Below are positions 23,943-35,338 of a stretch of DNA of 64,000 nt, piece by piece; position 1 is the first letter of the stretch, and each line of letters opens with the position of its first letter. Position numbers and translations under genes: made by a program. Source of the DNA: Ziziphus jujuba. Its lineage: Eukaryota; Streptophyta; Magnoliopsida; Rosales; Rhamnaceae. The DNA lies in assembly GCF_031755915.1 (NCBI RefSeq), contig NC_083388.1:13404501-13468500 (forward strand), read 5' to 3'. The notes beneath the pieces were generated by a model, which had not been told where the DNA came from, did no database searches, and was given only the letters and a program-made list of their open reading frames with translations.

Positions 23943-23945
23943 ATT

Positions 23946-23958
23946 TGGTATCAAAGCA
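23946..23958 (+). other. Primer-binding site (element F)
   Basis: TGGTATCAAAGCA, three bases past the LTR; matches tRNA-iMet except two bases. Confidence 0.88.
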
Positions 23959-24731
23959 AGTTTCTAATTACAGGTTTGATCTATCTATTTTTTTTCTTTT
24001 GTTTCATTGTTTTTCATGGTTTTTTTTTTATTCTCCAATCTTAGCATTAGGTTGAGGTTGCTTCTATCATCATACACATTCTGCTTCTTAAAAAAAAAAA
24101 AAAAAAACTGCACTTTTGTTTTTGTTGGAGGCCACCTGTTTGGTGGATTTTTGGTGTTGATCTTTGCTACTGTAGTTGTTTTATGTTGTGTGAGTGAAAA
24201 AAAAAAAATTATTGTTCTTGTGGTTTGTGGCATTGAATTATTGAGATTTCAAGAGAAACCAGGTAGTGAAATTTTTTTCTTTAAGCTGATTTGAGGAGCA
24301 CCAAAAACAAGCCAAAATCAATACCGAAAATAAGGTTTGTTGAATATTCACTAATTCTATTTTGCAAATCTCATTCCAATTTGTTTCTCACATTCTAGTT
24401 TCTTTTGTTCTCACTAAATTTCTTGTTGAGCTTTCGTCGTTGCCTTTTTTCTTATTACTTTTCATTCTATTTGTCTTGTAGCCTTATTTTCATAACTGTT
24501 TGGTAGGTCTATTTGGATTGTTACTTGCTAGTTTATTTTAGTTTGAAATTAGTTTACAAAGAACCAAATAGAATTACTAGAGTGGTAAAAGGCAAGAGAG
24601 GTGAGAATTATAGAGGGTAAAAGCCGAACTATAACTAGAGTATAAACACGAGTGACCTTGAATTTGAGTGAGACACGTGAGGGAGTGTTGTGAGGCCTTT
24701 CTTTTTTACTAACAAATTTTGCAGAAAAATC
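23959..24731 (+). other. Leader of element F
   Basis: Untranslated, shorter than in family 1, with an A-run at 24090-24107. It keeps the shared pre-gag block TAGAGGGTAAAAGCCGAACT at 24611-24630 and the motif GACACGTGAGGGAGTG near 24671-24686. Confidence 0.75.
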
Positions 24732-25901
24732 ATGTCACAAGACAAAAACAAAGAAAGCATGGATGAAACTCCAGGTGTGGCTGATCCGAAGTTTTACATT
24801 CAAGCCGTGGTGGGAGAACTTAAAAGAGCACTACGGTTGGAGATGCGGCAGATCCATGATAGGTTGGATAGAATGGAATCATCAATCCAAACACCGCAGC
24901 CACAACCTCCACAAAGTTTTGCTCATGGACGTGGTAGAGGAAGAAATACTCCAAGAATGGAAGAATGGGAACGTGTGGGAGATGACTATGAGGAAGAAGA
25001 GGAAGACATTGGTTCAGGAACCAACCAACTCTGTGGAAGGGAGAGGTTAGACCGAGGCAGTGACTATGGAGGAATTAGGATGAAAATATCATCATTCCAA
25101 GGTAAAAGTGATCCATAAGCATATCTCAAGTGGGAGAAAAGGATTGAGGTGGTATTTGATTGTTAGAACTACTCCGAGGCAAAAAAGGTGAAATTAGCTG
25201 CTGTTGAATTCACGGACTATGCTATTGGATGGTGGGACACAGAGACAATTTCTAGGAGGCCAGCAGGATAAAGACCTATAGATACATGGGAAGAGATGAA
25301 GGCTTTGATGAGGAAGCGTTTTGTACCTAACCATTACTATAGGAGCATTTTTCAGAAATTACAAAGCTTGTCTCAAGGAAATAGAAGTGTGGAGGACCAT
25401 TATAAGGAGATGGAAATCCTTGTGATGAGGGCCCTGGCTACAATGGCACATTTCTTGGCTAGTTTGAATAGGGAAATAGTAAATCAAGTGGACTTGCACC
25501 ATTATTTGGAGATTGAGGAGATGTTGTACATGGCCATCAAAGTAGAGCAACAACTCAAGAGGAGGGGTACCACAAGACCTAGTATTGCTCAACACACTTG
25601 GAAAGCAAGCCCATCCACATGGAAACCAAATCAGCCCAAGTTTGAAGATAAAGCCACCACATGGCCTAAATTCGAAGTTAAGGCCGCACTATCCTCATCT
25701 AAGCAAGTAAGTAAATCCGATTCATCTTCAACTAGAAATCGAGATATCATGTGCTTTAAATGTCAAGGCAGGGATCATAATGCAAGTCAATGTCCTAATA
25801 AGAGGGTCATGGTGATTCGGGAAAGTGGAGACATTGAAACTGAAGAAGAAGAGTCGAACAATGAATCCATGCCACCATTGGAGGACGTTGGTGATGAAGA
25901 T
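24732..25901 (+). pseudogene. gag of element F
   Basis: ATG at 24732 (MSQDKNKESMDETPGV). It has a predicted coiled coil (LEMRQIHDRLDRMESS), a Pro/Gln and Arg/Gly linker and an acidic patch, and then a stop at 25116-25118 in the SDP-AYL block. Two more stops follow in capsid (TAG near 25165, TAA near 25270). From 25296 the frame is open for 202 codons: capsid end, linker and a knuckle CFKCQGRDHNASQC. The conserved Gly before His is Asp. About 24 bp (NVEEDRE region) is lost at 25432. The frame runs into the solo LTR at 25902. Confidence 0.85.
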
Positions 25902-27652
25902 TGATGTGTAAAATCAACTCGCAAGTGTACAAATCGTTTTCAAGTAATAAAGTGGAAAAATAGGGTTGTCGTACCCAAGGGATTAAGAATTAAGTACCAA
26001 AGATATTTAGGTTTTGATAATATTTGAACTAAAATTTAATATGGCAATTGAAAACTAAATAAACTAAATAAACTAAATTAAACAAAAGCAATCAATTAAA
26101 ATTAGATCAATTTCAAGTAAGAGAGAGAATTGAATAATTATGAATACTAGGACATTTGATTTCACCACTAACTATTCCAATTTAATTACTTAAATATGTG
26201 AATTTAATTAACTAGTAATTTTGTTAACCACACTTAATCACAAAATTAATCAAAAGTAGTTTCCACTCACAATTGATAATATTCACATAACCTAATTTAT
26301 TCCTTCCGGCCTATAAGTTAAATCATGCAAATTCATCAAGCATAGATTAACCAAATAATATGGCATGAGACATAACTATTTTCCAATCAATTATGCATTC
26401 ATGTAAATCATTAGAGATCCATAATATTATCCTTTTCCAAGCTCAAATATTATTAAAATCATTCATTCATTCAGGCCTGTGAAAGCATTAAGTATACCAA
26501 TGATTTATTAACAAAACATATTACTAATTAAATAAAACTCAACATATATTAAAATAATTAAACCTTCATAGTTAGGGCTACATCATAGCCCTAGCTATGA
26601 AAATTAGTTCATGGTAAAAATAATTTCAACATCCATAATTATTAAAAATAATAAGATTCACAATTAAAAAGAAAGGAAAAGAGAATAAAAACTATTGAAG
26701 AAATTCTCCTCCAAGAGCTCTCAAAGTCGTAGCCTTCTTCTCCAAGCAAGCCCACGTCTCTCTGCCTCCTCCAAGCTCTCCAATTGATCTTCTAAAACTC
26801 TAAAACTTTAAAACCCTAGAACCCTTAAGAGAATCTTAGAAACTCCCAAAATTTGGTTTGTTTCTATTTAAGCCTCCTAAAAGCTCTTAAATAACTATCT
26901 AAACTTGTATATCTTCCTTCAATGTGGTGGGGGCTATATATATAGGGCCTTGGGAATCTTTTTCTCTCTTTATTTTCAATGTGGGAGTCTTGGAAGATAC
27001 CTTTTTTAGGCCATGAAAAGGGTTGGACGAATTTCATGTGTAAAAAGGAAACTGTACATTACTCGCTCTCTACTACTTTCCTTTTATCTAATTCCTCCTA
27101 AAAAAATAGTTAATTAGTCTAATTTACCCTTAATGAAGCATGTGACATGACATGTGCCTCATTAATGATAAATTAACCAATTATTGCCACTCGTTTTTAT
27201 CTTGGCCCTCAAATTGCCTTGATTCCCTCTTTTGATCAATGGTGGAGATTTAACTAGAATATTATTTTTTATAAATTCTAAACTTTAAATGATGATAACT
27301 CTTTGCTCGCTCCTCGAAATCCAAAAATAACGAGACATTTGAAATCCTCAGATCTTGATGATTCATATGACATCCACTTTCATCATGAAATTCCCGATAG
27401 AATCTTTATGGAATCTTTAAGGTATCTTTTTAGAATCTTTTTAATGCTTAGTCCGTTCGAGCTCAAATCTTGCTTCCCACCATAATTCGACCCAAGGAAT
27501 CCATTTTTATGGTTGTTTTCTTAAAATTCTTCCTCTTTCACCTAGATTAAGAAAAATACATAATTAAGTATCTTTCCATAACAAAGTAACACAAACTAAC
27601 AAATATTAAGCTATAAATATGGCATAAAATCATCAATATTTTAGACCTAACA
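25902..27652 (-). repeat. Family-3 solo LTR inside F
   Basis: 1751 bp. Plus strand starts TGATGTGTAAAATC and ends GACCTAACA. Exact 5 bp target copies AAGAT lie at 25897-25901 and 27653-27657. The F coding text continues across it (GDEDEDYKY context). It holds the LTR TATA (CTATATATATAGGGCC near 26933-26948). Confidence 0.95.
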
Positions 27653-28100
27653 AAGATGAAGAAGATTACAAGTATCTAGTTGGAGGGGACTTGTCATTGG
27701 TTGCTAGAAGAGCTTTAACTGTGTATAAAGATGAGAAGGAAGTGTAACGAGAGAACATCTTTCATACCAGGTGCAAAGTCAAGGATAAGGTATGTAGTAT
27801 GATTATTGATGAAGGAAGTTGTACTAGTGTTGCTAGTCTTACTATGGTTGAAAAGCTAGGTTTACCCACTATGAAGCATCCAGAACCATATAAGCTACAA
27901 TGGCTTAATGATTGTGGAGAGTTGAAGGTGAATAGGCAAGTGAAGATTGCATTCTCTATTGGTGATTATGAAGATGAGGTTATTTATGATGTGGTACCAA
28001 TGTAAGTTGGTCATTTGCTTTTAGGACGTCCGTAGCAATTTGATAGAGATACTAGTCATCATGGTCAAACTAATAAGGTTGTCTTCAATTTCAAGGGTAA
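27653..28100 (+). pseudogene. Aspartic protease of element F
   Basis: Retropepsin-like with MIIDEGSCTSV, so the second active-site residue is Glu instead of Ser or Gly; D-E-G is unlikely to be active. Stops occur in PM-VGH (28003-28005, CAA to TAA) and in the GRPWQFD block (28033-28035, TGG to TAG). Confidence 0.85.
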
Positions 28101-29134
28101 ACTAGTGATGCTTATGCTGATGACTCCTAAACAAGTTTTTGATGATCAATTAGCTTTACAAAGGCGGAGAGAAGCTGAACAACAACATAATCAAACTGTA
28201 TCCAACCACCAAGAGAAGAAAAAGAGTGGTGAGGATGAGAGTGTGAGTGAAAAGGAAAAGAAAAAGAGTGGAAAAAAGAAAGCGAGTTTTTATGCAAAAC
28301 ATAGTGAGATGAATAAGCTTTTTCGTTGTAGAAAGCCTATGATTGTAATGATGTACAAAGAAGTATATATGAATCATTTAACTAACCCTAATGAATATGT
28401 TTTGCCTAGTTCTATTGTTTCTCTTTTGCAACAGTTCGATGATGTCTTTTCCGATAAGATTCCAAGTGGGGTTACCACCAATTAGAGGATCGAACATCAA
28501 ATTGATTTTGTTCCAGGATCAACAATTCCAAACTGACCAACTTATAGGAGTAATCCAGAGGAGACAAAGGAACTTCAAAGGCAGGTAAGTGAATTGCTTA
28601 AAAAGGGGTATGTTAGAGAGAGCATGAATCCATGTGCTGTACCTGTGTTATTAGTCCATAAGAAAGATGGAACATGGAGAATGTGTGTAGATTGTATGGC
28701 TATTAACAATATAACTATTAAATATTGTCATCCTATTCCTAGGTTAGATGATATGCTTGATGAATTGTATGGTGCATGCATGTTTTCAAAAATTGATCTT
28801 AAGAGTGGGTATCATCAAATTCTCATGAAGGAAGGTGATAAATGGAAAACAACATTTAAAACAAAACATGGTTTGCATGAGTGGTTGGTTATGCCATTTG
28901 AATTAACTAATGCACCTAGCACTTTCATGAGATTAATGAAGCATGTCATGTGTCCATTTATTGGGAAATTTGTGGTTGTTGATTTTAATGATATTCTTGT
29001 ATATAGTAGAAATTTAGGTAAGAATGTAGAGCATCTTAGGATAATTTTAGGAGTGCTTAGGAAGGAAAGATTATTTGCTAACCTTAAGAAGTGTGATTTT
29101 TGTAAAGATGAATTTGTATTTCTAGAATTTGTTG
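28101..29134 (+). pseudogene. Linker and reverse transcriptase of element F
   Basis: 28105-28485 is a Lys/Glu-rich linker ending VFSDKIPSGV; then a frameshift. RT is open from 28594: KKGYVRESM, MCVDCMAIN (Arg to Met), [27 protein letters not shown], and DFNDI in place of YFDDI, so Tyr and the first Asp are both lost. It ends FVFLEFVVK, where the sequence jumps to the polyprotein tail. Confidence 0.87.
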
Positions 29135-29665
29135 TGAAAGTGTTTGACCCAGGAGATTGGGTTTGGTTGCACATAAGGAAGTCGAGGTTTCCAAAACAAC
29201 GAAAGTCTACACTCATGCTACGTGGAGATCGTCCATTCCAAATATTGGAGAGACTTAATGACAATGCCTACAAGTTGGATCTTCCAGGTGAGAATAATGT
29301 AAGTGCTACTTTTAATGTTGCTGATTTATCTCCTTTTTGTGCAGGTGACGATTTGAGGACAAATCCTTTTCAAGAGGAGGGGAATGATGAGGATATGACC
29401 AAGAGCCCTTCAAGATGGAGCCCAAATCCACTTCAAAATGTCTACGGGACCTATAACCCGAGCACGAGCAAAAAGATTGAAAGAGGCACTAAATGGTTTA
29501 AACCAGGAGGTGTTTACAATCCAAGGAAGCAAGTTCATTAGTGAAGATGAACTAACATTGGTCCGTATGATTGGGATGGTGGATGCCAATGTGAAAGAGA
29601 GTTTAATGCATGAACTTCTACAACATGGTGATGTGGCATCATATGGTGACATGGCATCCAACTAA
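29135..29665 (+). pseudogene. Polyprotein C-terminal tail of F, running into the 3' LTR
   Basis: After the deletion the frame reads VFDPGDWVWLH, RGDRPFQILERLND, NVSATFNVADLSPF and NPFQEEGNDED, the usual end of the integrase region in this group. The polypurine tract is inside NPFQEEGN. Past 29385 (LTR start) a frameshift moves the natural continuation to 29438-29665: TGPITRARAKRLKEALNGL, ending GDMASN before a stop. So about 90 codons of the product are encoded by LTR DNA. Confidence 0.82.
29371..29384 (+). other. Polypurine tract of F
   Basis: CAAGAGGAGGGGAA immediately before the LTR; primes plus-strand synthesis and at the same time encodes QEEGN. Confidence 0.88.
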
Positions 29666-30203
29666 ACTTGGCCAAATTTTATAATTAGGAAAATATTAAT
29701 TTTCATTTATGTTTTGATTGGATTTTGGCATGTTGCCTATTTACTTTCCTAATTTAGTTTTTATTAGGTTTTTAAATTACTTTCCTAATTTTATTAGAGT
29801 TGAATTGGTCAAAGAATTAAAGGCCATTCAAATTAGGAAACTAGGAACTAAATTAGGTTTCCTAAACCTAACCACATTAGGTTTCCTAAACCTATCAAAA
29901 TTAGGTTTCCTAAAGGCACATAAGTCATGAATAAAGGGGAGATTACAATTTTGATTCAAAGTAAGAGTGATTCTCTTGGTTCTCTAAGAACTATATCGAA
30001 CTTTTTCAAACTTTGTTTGTGGAGTTCAAATTCGACTTATCAATAGGTGATTCCACACCCTATTGTAGCATCTTCACTATACCAAGGTTCTTACCTCAAA
30101 TATAGGTAACGGGTCGAGGTCTTCCATTGATAACTTGTAATTAGACGGTCTTAATTCAATCTTTGTTACGGGTTTAAAGGCAGGTCGCTCTAGGTTCATA
30201 TCA
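29385..30203 (+). repeat. 3' LTR of F (819 bp)
   Basis: TGATGAGGATATGACC to TTCATATCA. It lacks about 80 bp present in the 5' LTR between GGTTTCCTAAA and ACATAAGTCATG, including the TATA-like region. Confidence 0.92.
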
Positions 30204-30802
30204 CCAAGCTCTTATGGTCACATTAACCGCTAAACAATTTGTGATTAGAAGCCTTCATATATGATGAAAATGCCACAATAGGTGATGGATGACCTATTGA
30301 TAAGTCAAACTAAAACACTCACTCTCTAATGGTGTTTTAGGTGTTCAAAGAGAACAAAGTGAATTCTATCTCACAAATATTTTTTTGAATAATATTAAAG
30401 GTGCAGTCTCATTGAAAAATAATCCTTTAAATAGGCCGAAGTCATAAAACAATAAACCCTAAACAACTAGGTAAAATTCGGCCAAAGGGAATTAAGAAAC
30501 AAGTGTGGCCGAATTTTTCATGCTTTCCAAACTAATTTGGATTAATTAATTCTCTTATTTTGAATTATGAATTAGATAATATACAAGTAAAATAATAAAT
30601 TAATAACTTTCCTAAGTTTTTTTGTTCAACAAATAAGTAAATAAAAATCAAATAAAAGACTAATTTCCTAAAACAAAAAGTCAAACTCAAATTAGGAAAG
30701 TAGTTGACTAGTTTGATTACTAATCTAACTTTGATCAATTTCCAGCATGTAAGGACTCTAAATCAGATCTAATATACCATGTAGGATGTGAAATAGGATT
30801 AT
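30204..30802 (-). repeat. Second piece of the 5' LTR of E
   Basis: 30204-30208 is the right target copy of F (CCAAG). The LTR of E then continues from CTCTTATGGTCACATTAACC to TAGGATTAT, where the LTR of H starts. Confidence 0.85.
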
Positions 30803-31706
30803 TGATAAGAATCCATCCGTACCCGTACAACTGACAACCCACTAGAATGCATATCCTATACAATTGAAGACCGAGCAAATCACTAGGGCTCAAGCCAAGA
30901 TATTTAAGGATAACCTGGTAGGATTTATATAAGAAGTTATTAATTCTCAAAAGGGCTTGTCAATATCTTAAAATTCAAGGCCTGTTTTAAGCATCCAATG
31001 GGGGCAGGCCGATATGGACTTGGGTACCTGTTTCAGTGCATTTTTGGACTTTAGGCAACAACGAATGAATTAGTTGGTTTGTGAATGTGATTGAGCATCC
31101 CAAGAGAGCATGAAATCATGCCAAGGCCAAACTAAAGCTGATCAAAAGCCTCATTGGCACACAAGACTTCATTTGGCCAAAAATCACCCATTTTGGCGCT
31201 GACTTTGACTTCTTTTATTAATCAAGCAAGTTTGACTTATTCCAATCAATGGGCAATGTATGGGAATCATTATTAATCCTATTTTGTATCCTGCATGGCA
31301 TATGGCAGCTAATTTGGAGCCTTTATAAGTTGGAAACTGGTCAACTAGTTTCCTAATTTGAATTTGAATTTTTGTTTTAGGAAGCTATCTTTTATTTTGG
31401 TTTTATTTATTTATTTGTTGGACAAATTACTTTAGAAAAGTTATAATTTTGTTATTTTGATTGTAAATTAATTAATTCCTTCTTCAAAATTAAGGAATTT
31501 ATTAATACAAATTAGATTAGGAAAAGGTGTGAAATTAGGCAATTTGATTCTATGTTAGCTGAAATTTCCTAATCCTTTTATGGCTTTATTTTGTTCTTTC
31601 AAAGCCTACTTAAAGGCTTATTTTCAATGAGAAATAGTTTACATATCATTCATAAAATTATTTGTGAGAAAGAATTCTATTTTTTTCTCTTCGAGCACCT
31701 AAAACA
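30803..31706 (+). repeat. 5' LTR of H, 3'-truncated
   Basis: Starts TGATAAGAATCCATCC and stops at GAGCACCTAAAACATCA, about 200 bp before the LTR end. Confidence 0.85.
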
Positions 31707-31918
31707 TCAAGCATCTAGGCATACACAAAAACAAATCCACCATCTAAAAACCAATTTATTTTCAATCATAGTCTTATCATTGGCTCATTAAAGTACTTAA
31801 GAAAACACCACAAAAACAATTTTTTTTTTTTTAATAATGAAGGAAAATAAAAACTAAAACTAACATTTTTGAAAACTTATAAAAACACTTAAATGGACAA
31901 GATTTAAAAGATGCAAAG

Positions 31919-33651
31919 TGTTAGGTCTAAAATATTGATGATTTTATGCCATATTTATAGCTTAATATTTGTTAGTTTGTGTTAATTTGTTATGGAAAGA
32001 TACTTAATTATGTATTTTTCTTAATCTAGGTAAAAGAGAAAGAATTTTAAGAAAACAACCATAAAAATGGATTCCTTGGGTCGAATTATGGTGGGAAGCA
32101 AGATTTGAGTTCGAACGGACTAAGCATTAAAAAGATTCCAAAAAGATACCTTGAAGATTCAATAAAGATTCTATCGGGAATTTCATGATGGAAGTGGAAG
32201 TCATATGAATCATCACAATCTGAGGATTTCAAATGTCTCGTTATTTTTGGATTTCGAGGTGCGAGCAAAGAGTTATCATCATTTAAAGTTTGAAATTTAT
32301 AAAAAGGAATATTCTAGTTAAATCTCCACCATTGATCAAAAGAGAGAATTAAGGCAATTTGAGGGCCAAGATAAAAGCAAGTGGCAATAATTGGTTAATT
32401 TATCATTAATGAGGCACATGTCATGTCACATGCTTCATTAAGGGTAAATTAGACTAATTAACTATTTTTTAGGAGGAATTAGATAAAAGGAAAGTAGTAG
32501 AGACCAAGTAATATACAGTTTCCTTTTTATACATGAAATTCGTCCAACCCTCTTCATGGCTTAAAAAAGGTATCTTCCAAGACTCCCACATTGAAAATAA
32601 AGAGAGAAAAAGATTCCCAAGGCCCTATATATATAGGCCCCACCACATTGAAGGAAGATATACAAGTTTAGAGAGTTATTTAAGAGCTTTTAGGAGGCTT
32701 AAATAGAAACAAACCAAATTTTGGGAGTTTCTAAGATTCTCTTAAGGGTTCTAGGGTTTTAAAGTTTTAGAAGATCAATTGGAGAGCTTGGAGGAGGCAA
32801 AGAGACGTGGGCTTGCTTGGAGAAGAAGGCTACGACTTTGAGAGCTCTTGGAGGAGAATTTCTTCAATAGTTTTTATTCTCTTTTCCTTTCTTTTTAATT
32901 GTGAATCTTATTATTTTTAATAATTATGGATGTTGAAATTATTTCTACCATGAACTAATTTTCATAGCTAGGGCTATGATGTAGCCCTAACTATGAAGGT
33001 TTAATTATTTTAATATATGTTGAGTTTTATTTAATTAGTAATATGTTTTGTTAATAAATCATTGGTATACTTAAAGCTTTCATAGGCCGGAAGGAATGAA
33101 TGATTTTAATAATATTTGAGCTTGGAAAAGGATAATATTATAGATCTCCAATGATTTACATGAATGCATAATTGATTGGAAAATAGCTATGTCTCGTGCC
33201 ATATTATTTGCTTAATCTATGCTTGATGAATTTGCATGATTTAATTTATAGGCCGGAAGGAATAAATTAGGTTATGAGAATATTATCAATTGTGAGTGGA
33301 AACTACTTTTGATTAATTTTGTGATTAAGTGTGGTTAACAAAATTACTAGTTAATTAAATTCACATATTTAAGTAATTAAATTGGAATAGTTAGTGGTGA
33401 AATCAAATGCCCTAGTATTCATAATTATTCAATTCTCTCTCTTACTTGAAATTGATCTAATTTTAATTGATTGCTTTTGTTTAATTTAGTTTATTTAGTT
33501 TTCAATTGCCATCTTAAATTTTAGTTCAAATATTATCAAAACCTAATTATCTTTGGTACTTAATACTTAATCCCTTGGGTACGACAACCCTATTTTTCCA
33601 CTTTATTACTTGAAAACGATTCGTGCACTTGCGAGTTGATTTTACACATCA
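31919..33651 (+). repeat. 5' LTR of I (1733 bp)
   Basis: TGTTAGGTCTAAAATATTG to TTTTACACATCA. Contains the TATA box listed separately. Confidence 0.96.
32626..32635 (+). promoter_or_regulatory. TATA box in the 5' LTR of I
   Basis: TATATATATA in the context GGCCC-TATATATATA-GGCCC, a near-palindromic setting kept in all four family-3 LTRs (37815 region, and inverted near 26940 and 41945). Transcription would begin about 30 bp downstream. Confidence 0.7.
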
Positions 33652-33657
33652 AGTTTT

Positions 33658-33675
33658 TGGCGCCGTTGCCGGGGA
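33658..33675 (+). other. Primer-binding site, tRNA-Asp type (element I)
   Basis: TGGCGCCGTTGCCGGGGA, complementary to the 3' end of plant tRNA-Asp, six bases after the LTR. This primer is typical of Tat/Athila-group elements. Confidence 0.88.
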
Positions 33676-34054
33676 TTAAGGCATTAATATTAATTCGGAT
33701 TGGGTTTAGTAGTACTTTGAACATTGTTTTCTTATTTTAAATTTTTATATTTGTTTCTTAATTTTGGTTTTAGTGTTGCATGCTAGGGTTTTAATTCTTT
33801 GCTTGTTTGGCCAACTTGCTTTGAATTTTTAATACTTATTTTGTGGTACTTGAAGCCAAAATTGTATTTTTAATTTATTGTTGTCTAGGTTAAAAGTTAT
33901 GCATACTTAGGGGTTTTTCTTATTTTCAACTTTCTTTTATCTTTATTATTTTCAATTTTAGTTTGTATATTAGGGTTTAATTTTAATTGTTTGCCTGATA
34001 AACTTGCAATTAATTTGGCTCTTTGTTTGTTAGTGTTTTTGTTGTAGGAAAATT
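33676..34054 (+). other. Leader of element I
   Basis: About 380 bp of T-rich untranslated leader between primer site and ORF; nothing else seen. Confidence 0.75.
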
Positions 34055-35338
34055 ATGGAATATCAAGCTTTTGGTCATCAACCTTATTGGGATTATGGGG
34101 TGCCAATTAGTTCTCCAAATGAAAATTTTATCGAGTTACAAAAGAATCTTGCTATGATGTCTAAACTCGTTGCAAATTTTAGAGTTCAAGCTGTACCTTG
34201 TGAATGGTGTGGAGTAAATCACTCAAGTGAAAATTGTCAAGTGGGGAATTCTTTTGCTTCAGAAGACTCAATTGAAGACTTATCAAGAAGACAATATAAT
34301 CAAGTTGCAAATTTTGGGATTCAAGCTATAACATGTCAATGGTGTGGAGGCAATCATTTAAGTGAACATTGTCAAGTGGGAAATCCTTTTGCTCCGGAGG
34401 AGCCATTCGAAGACTTTCCCAACACATATAATTCTGGATGGAGTGATCAACAAAGTTATTCAAGGTATGACAATTCAGATCTTTCAAGTTATCAAGTGAG
34501 CACATCTTTGATCGAGTGTATGGAAAGGCATAGGGAAACATTTTCTAAATGTTATGATGCGATTGGCAAGTTGCAAAATCAATATTCTCCAAGTAAAAAC
34601 TTTCAAGTTCAATTAGAGCAACCAATGACAACTTTTTCACAAGGATCTCAAGAAGACTTGGAAATTAACATGGAGATTACTTGTAATAAGCAAGTTGATG
34701 AATTTGAATCCTTTCAAGAGCCACATAATGATGACAAATTTGAGGAATATGAAGAGGTGTCTATAAGGAGTGAAATGCAGCAAGAATCTTCAATTTTGGA
34801 TAATTTTAATGAGGTACACACACATGATCAAGATTGCCCACCACAAGAAGTTTCCCAACGCACTATCACTAGTTCATGGGAATATTCTAATTTTCCTTCA
34901 AATTCATTGCAAAAAGGGCTTAAGGATCATGAAGAGGATAAGTCAAGGAATCAATCAAGCCAAAAGTTGGCCAAATCCGATGAGTATAAAGCTATGGCCG
35001 CACTTCAAGAAGATTGCTTACCAACAGAGGCTAAATCTCAATTTTTCAAGCCAAATATTGAATTTTCAAGAGCCCAAGATGTATATCCATGCTCCAAAAA
35101 TGCAATTGAGGTTGAATGCATCCCAAAAGGAGACAAACAAAGCATTTTTGGACCTAAAAGAATCCAATCTACCAAAAAGAAAGTTCAATTCATGCTTTTG
35201 GTTCAAATTGAGACTTATATAGGACAAGGAGTTAAAAGTTTGCTAAGGCCACAAGATTATCATCATGCACTATTTCCATATCATAAGCTTGGACAATATT
35301 ATGAGGATGACATCATTTATATATTTAATCCAGGTTGA
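34055..35338 (+). CDS. gag-like protein with two CCHC knuckles (element I)
   Basis: Intact 427-codon ORF starting MEYQAFGHQPYWDYG. Residues 25-45 are a short helix-like segment. Two knuckles of the form CX2CX3HX4C follow: C49-C52-H56-C61 and C94-C97-H101-C106. They lie in a tandem duplication of about 45 residues (NFRVQAVPCEWCG versus NFGIQAITCQWCG). The remainder is Gln/Ser/Glu-rich with no recognisable capsid, protease or RT motif. Similar CX2CX3HX4C knuckles occur in Tat/Athila gag proteins. It probably binds RNA, but the missing capsid domain makes its role in particle formation uncertain. The start is the first ATG after the leader and is also used in J. Confidence 0.8.
   Translation: MEYQAFGHQPYWDYGVPISSPNENFIELQKNLAMMSKLVANFRVQAVPCEWCGVNHSSENCQVGNSFASEDSIEDLSRRQYNQVANFGIQAITCQWCGGNHLSEHCQVGNPFAPEEPFEDFPNTYNSGWSDQQSYSRYDNSDLSSYQVSTSLIECMERHRETFSKCYDAIGKLQNQYSPSKNFQVQLEQPMTTFSQGSQEDLEINMEITCNKQVDEFESFQEPHNDDKFEEYEEVSIRSEMQQESSILDNFNEVHTHDQDCPPQEVSQRTITSSWEYSNFPSNSLQKGLKDHEEDKSRNQSSQKLAKSDEYKAMAALQEDCLPTEAKSQFFKPNIEFSRAQDVYPCSKNAIEVECIPKGDKQSIFGPKRIQSTKKKVQFMLLVQIETYIGQGVKSLLRPQDYHHALFPYHKLGQYYEDDIIYIFNPG

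Larger units (their letters stand above)
23045..30203 (+). mobile_element. Element F: family-2 retrotransposon with both LTRs
   Basis: 5' LTR, primer site, leader, gag, [family-3 solo LTR], protease, RT, deletion, polyprotein tail, polypurine tract, 3' LTR. Target copies are GCAAG (23040-23044) and CCAAG (30204-30208), one mismatch. It lies within the 5' LTR of E. RNase H and integrase are deleted, so the copy is defective even before its point mutations. Confidence 0.92.
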
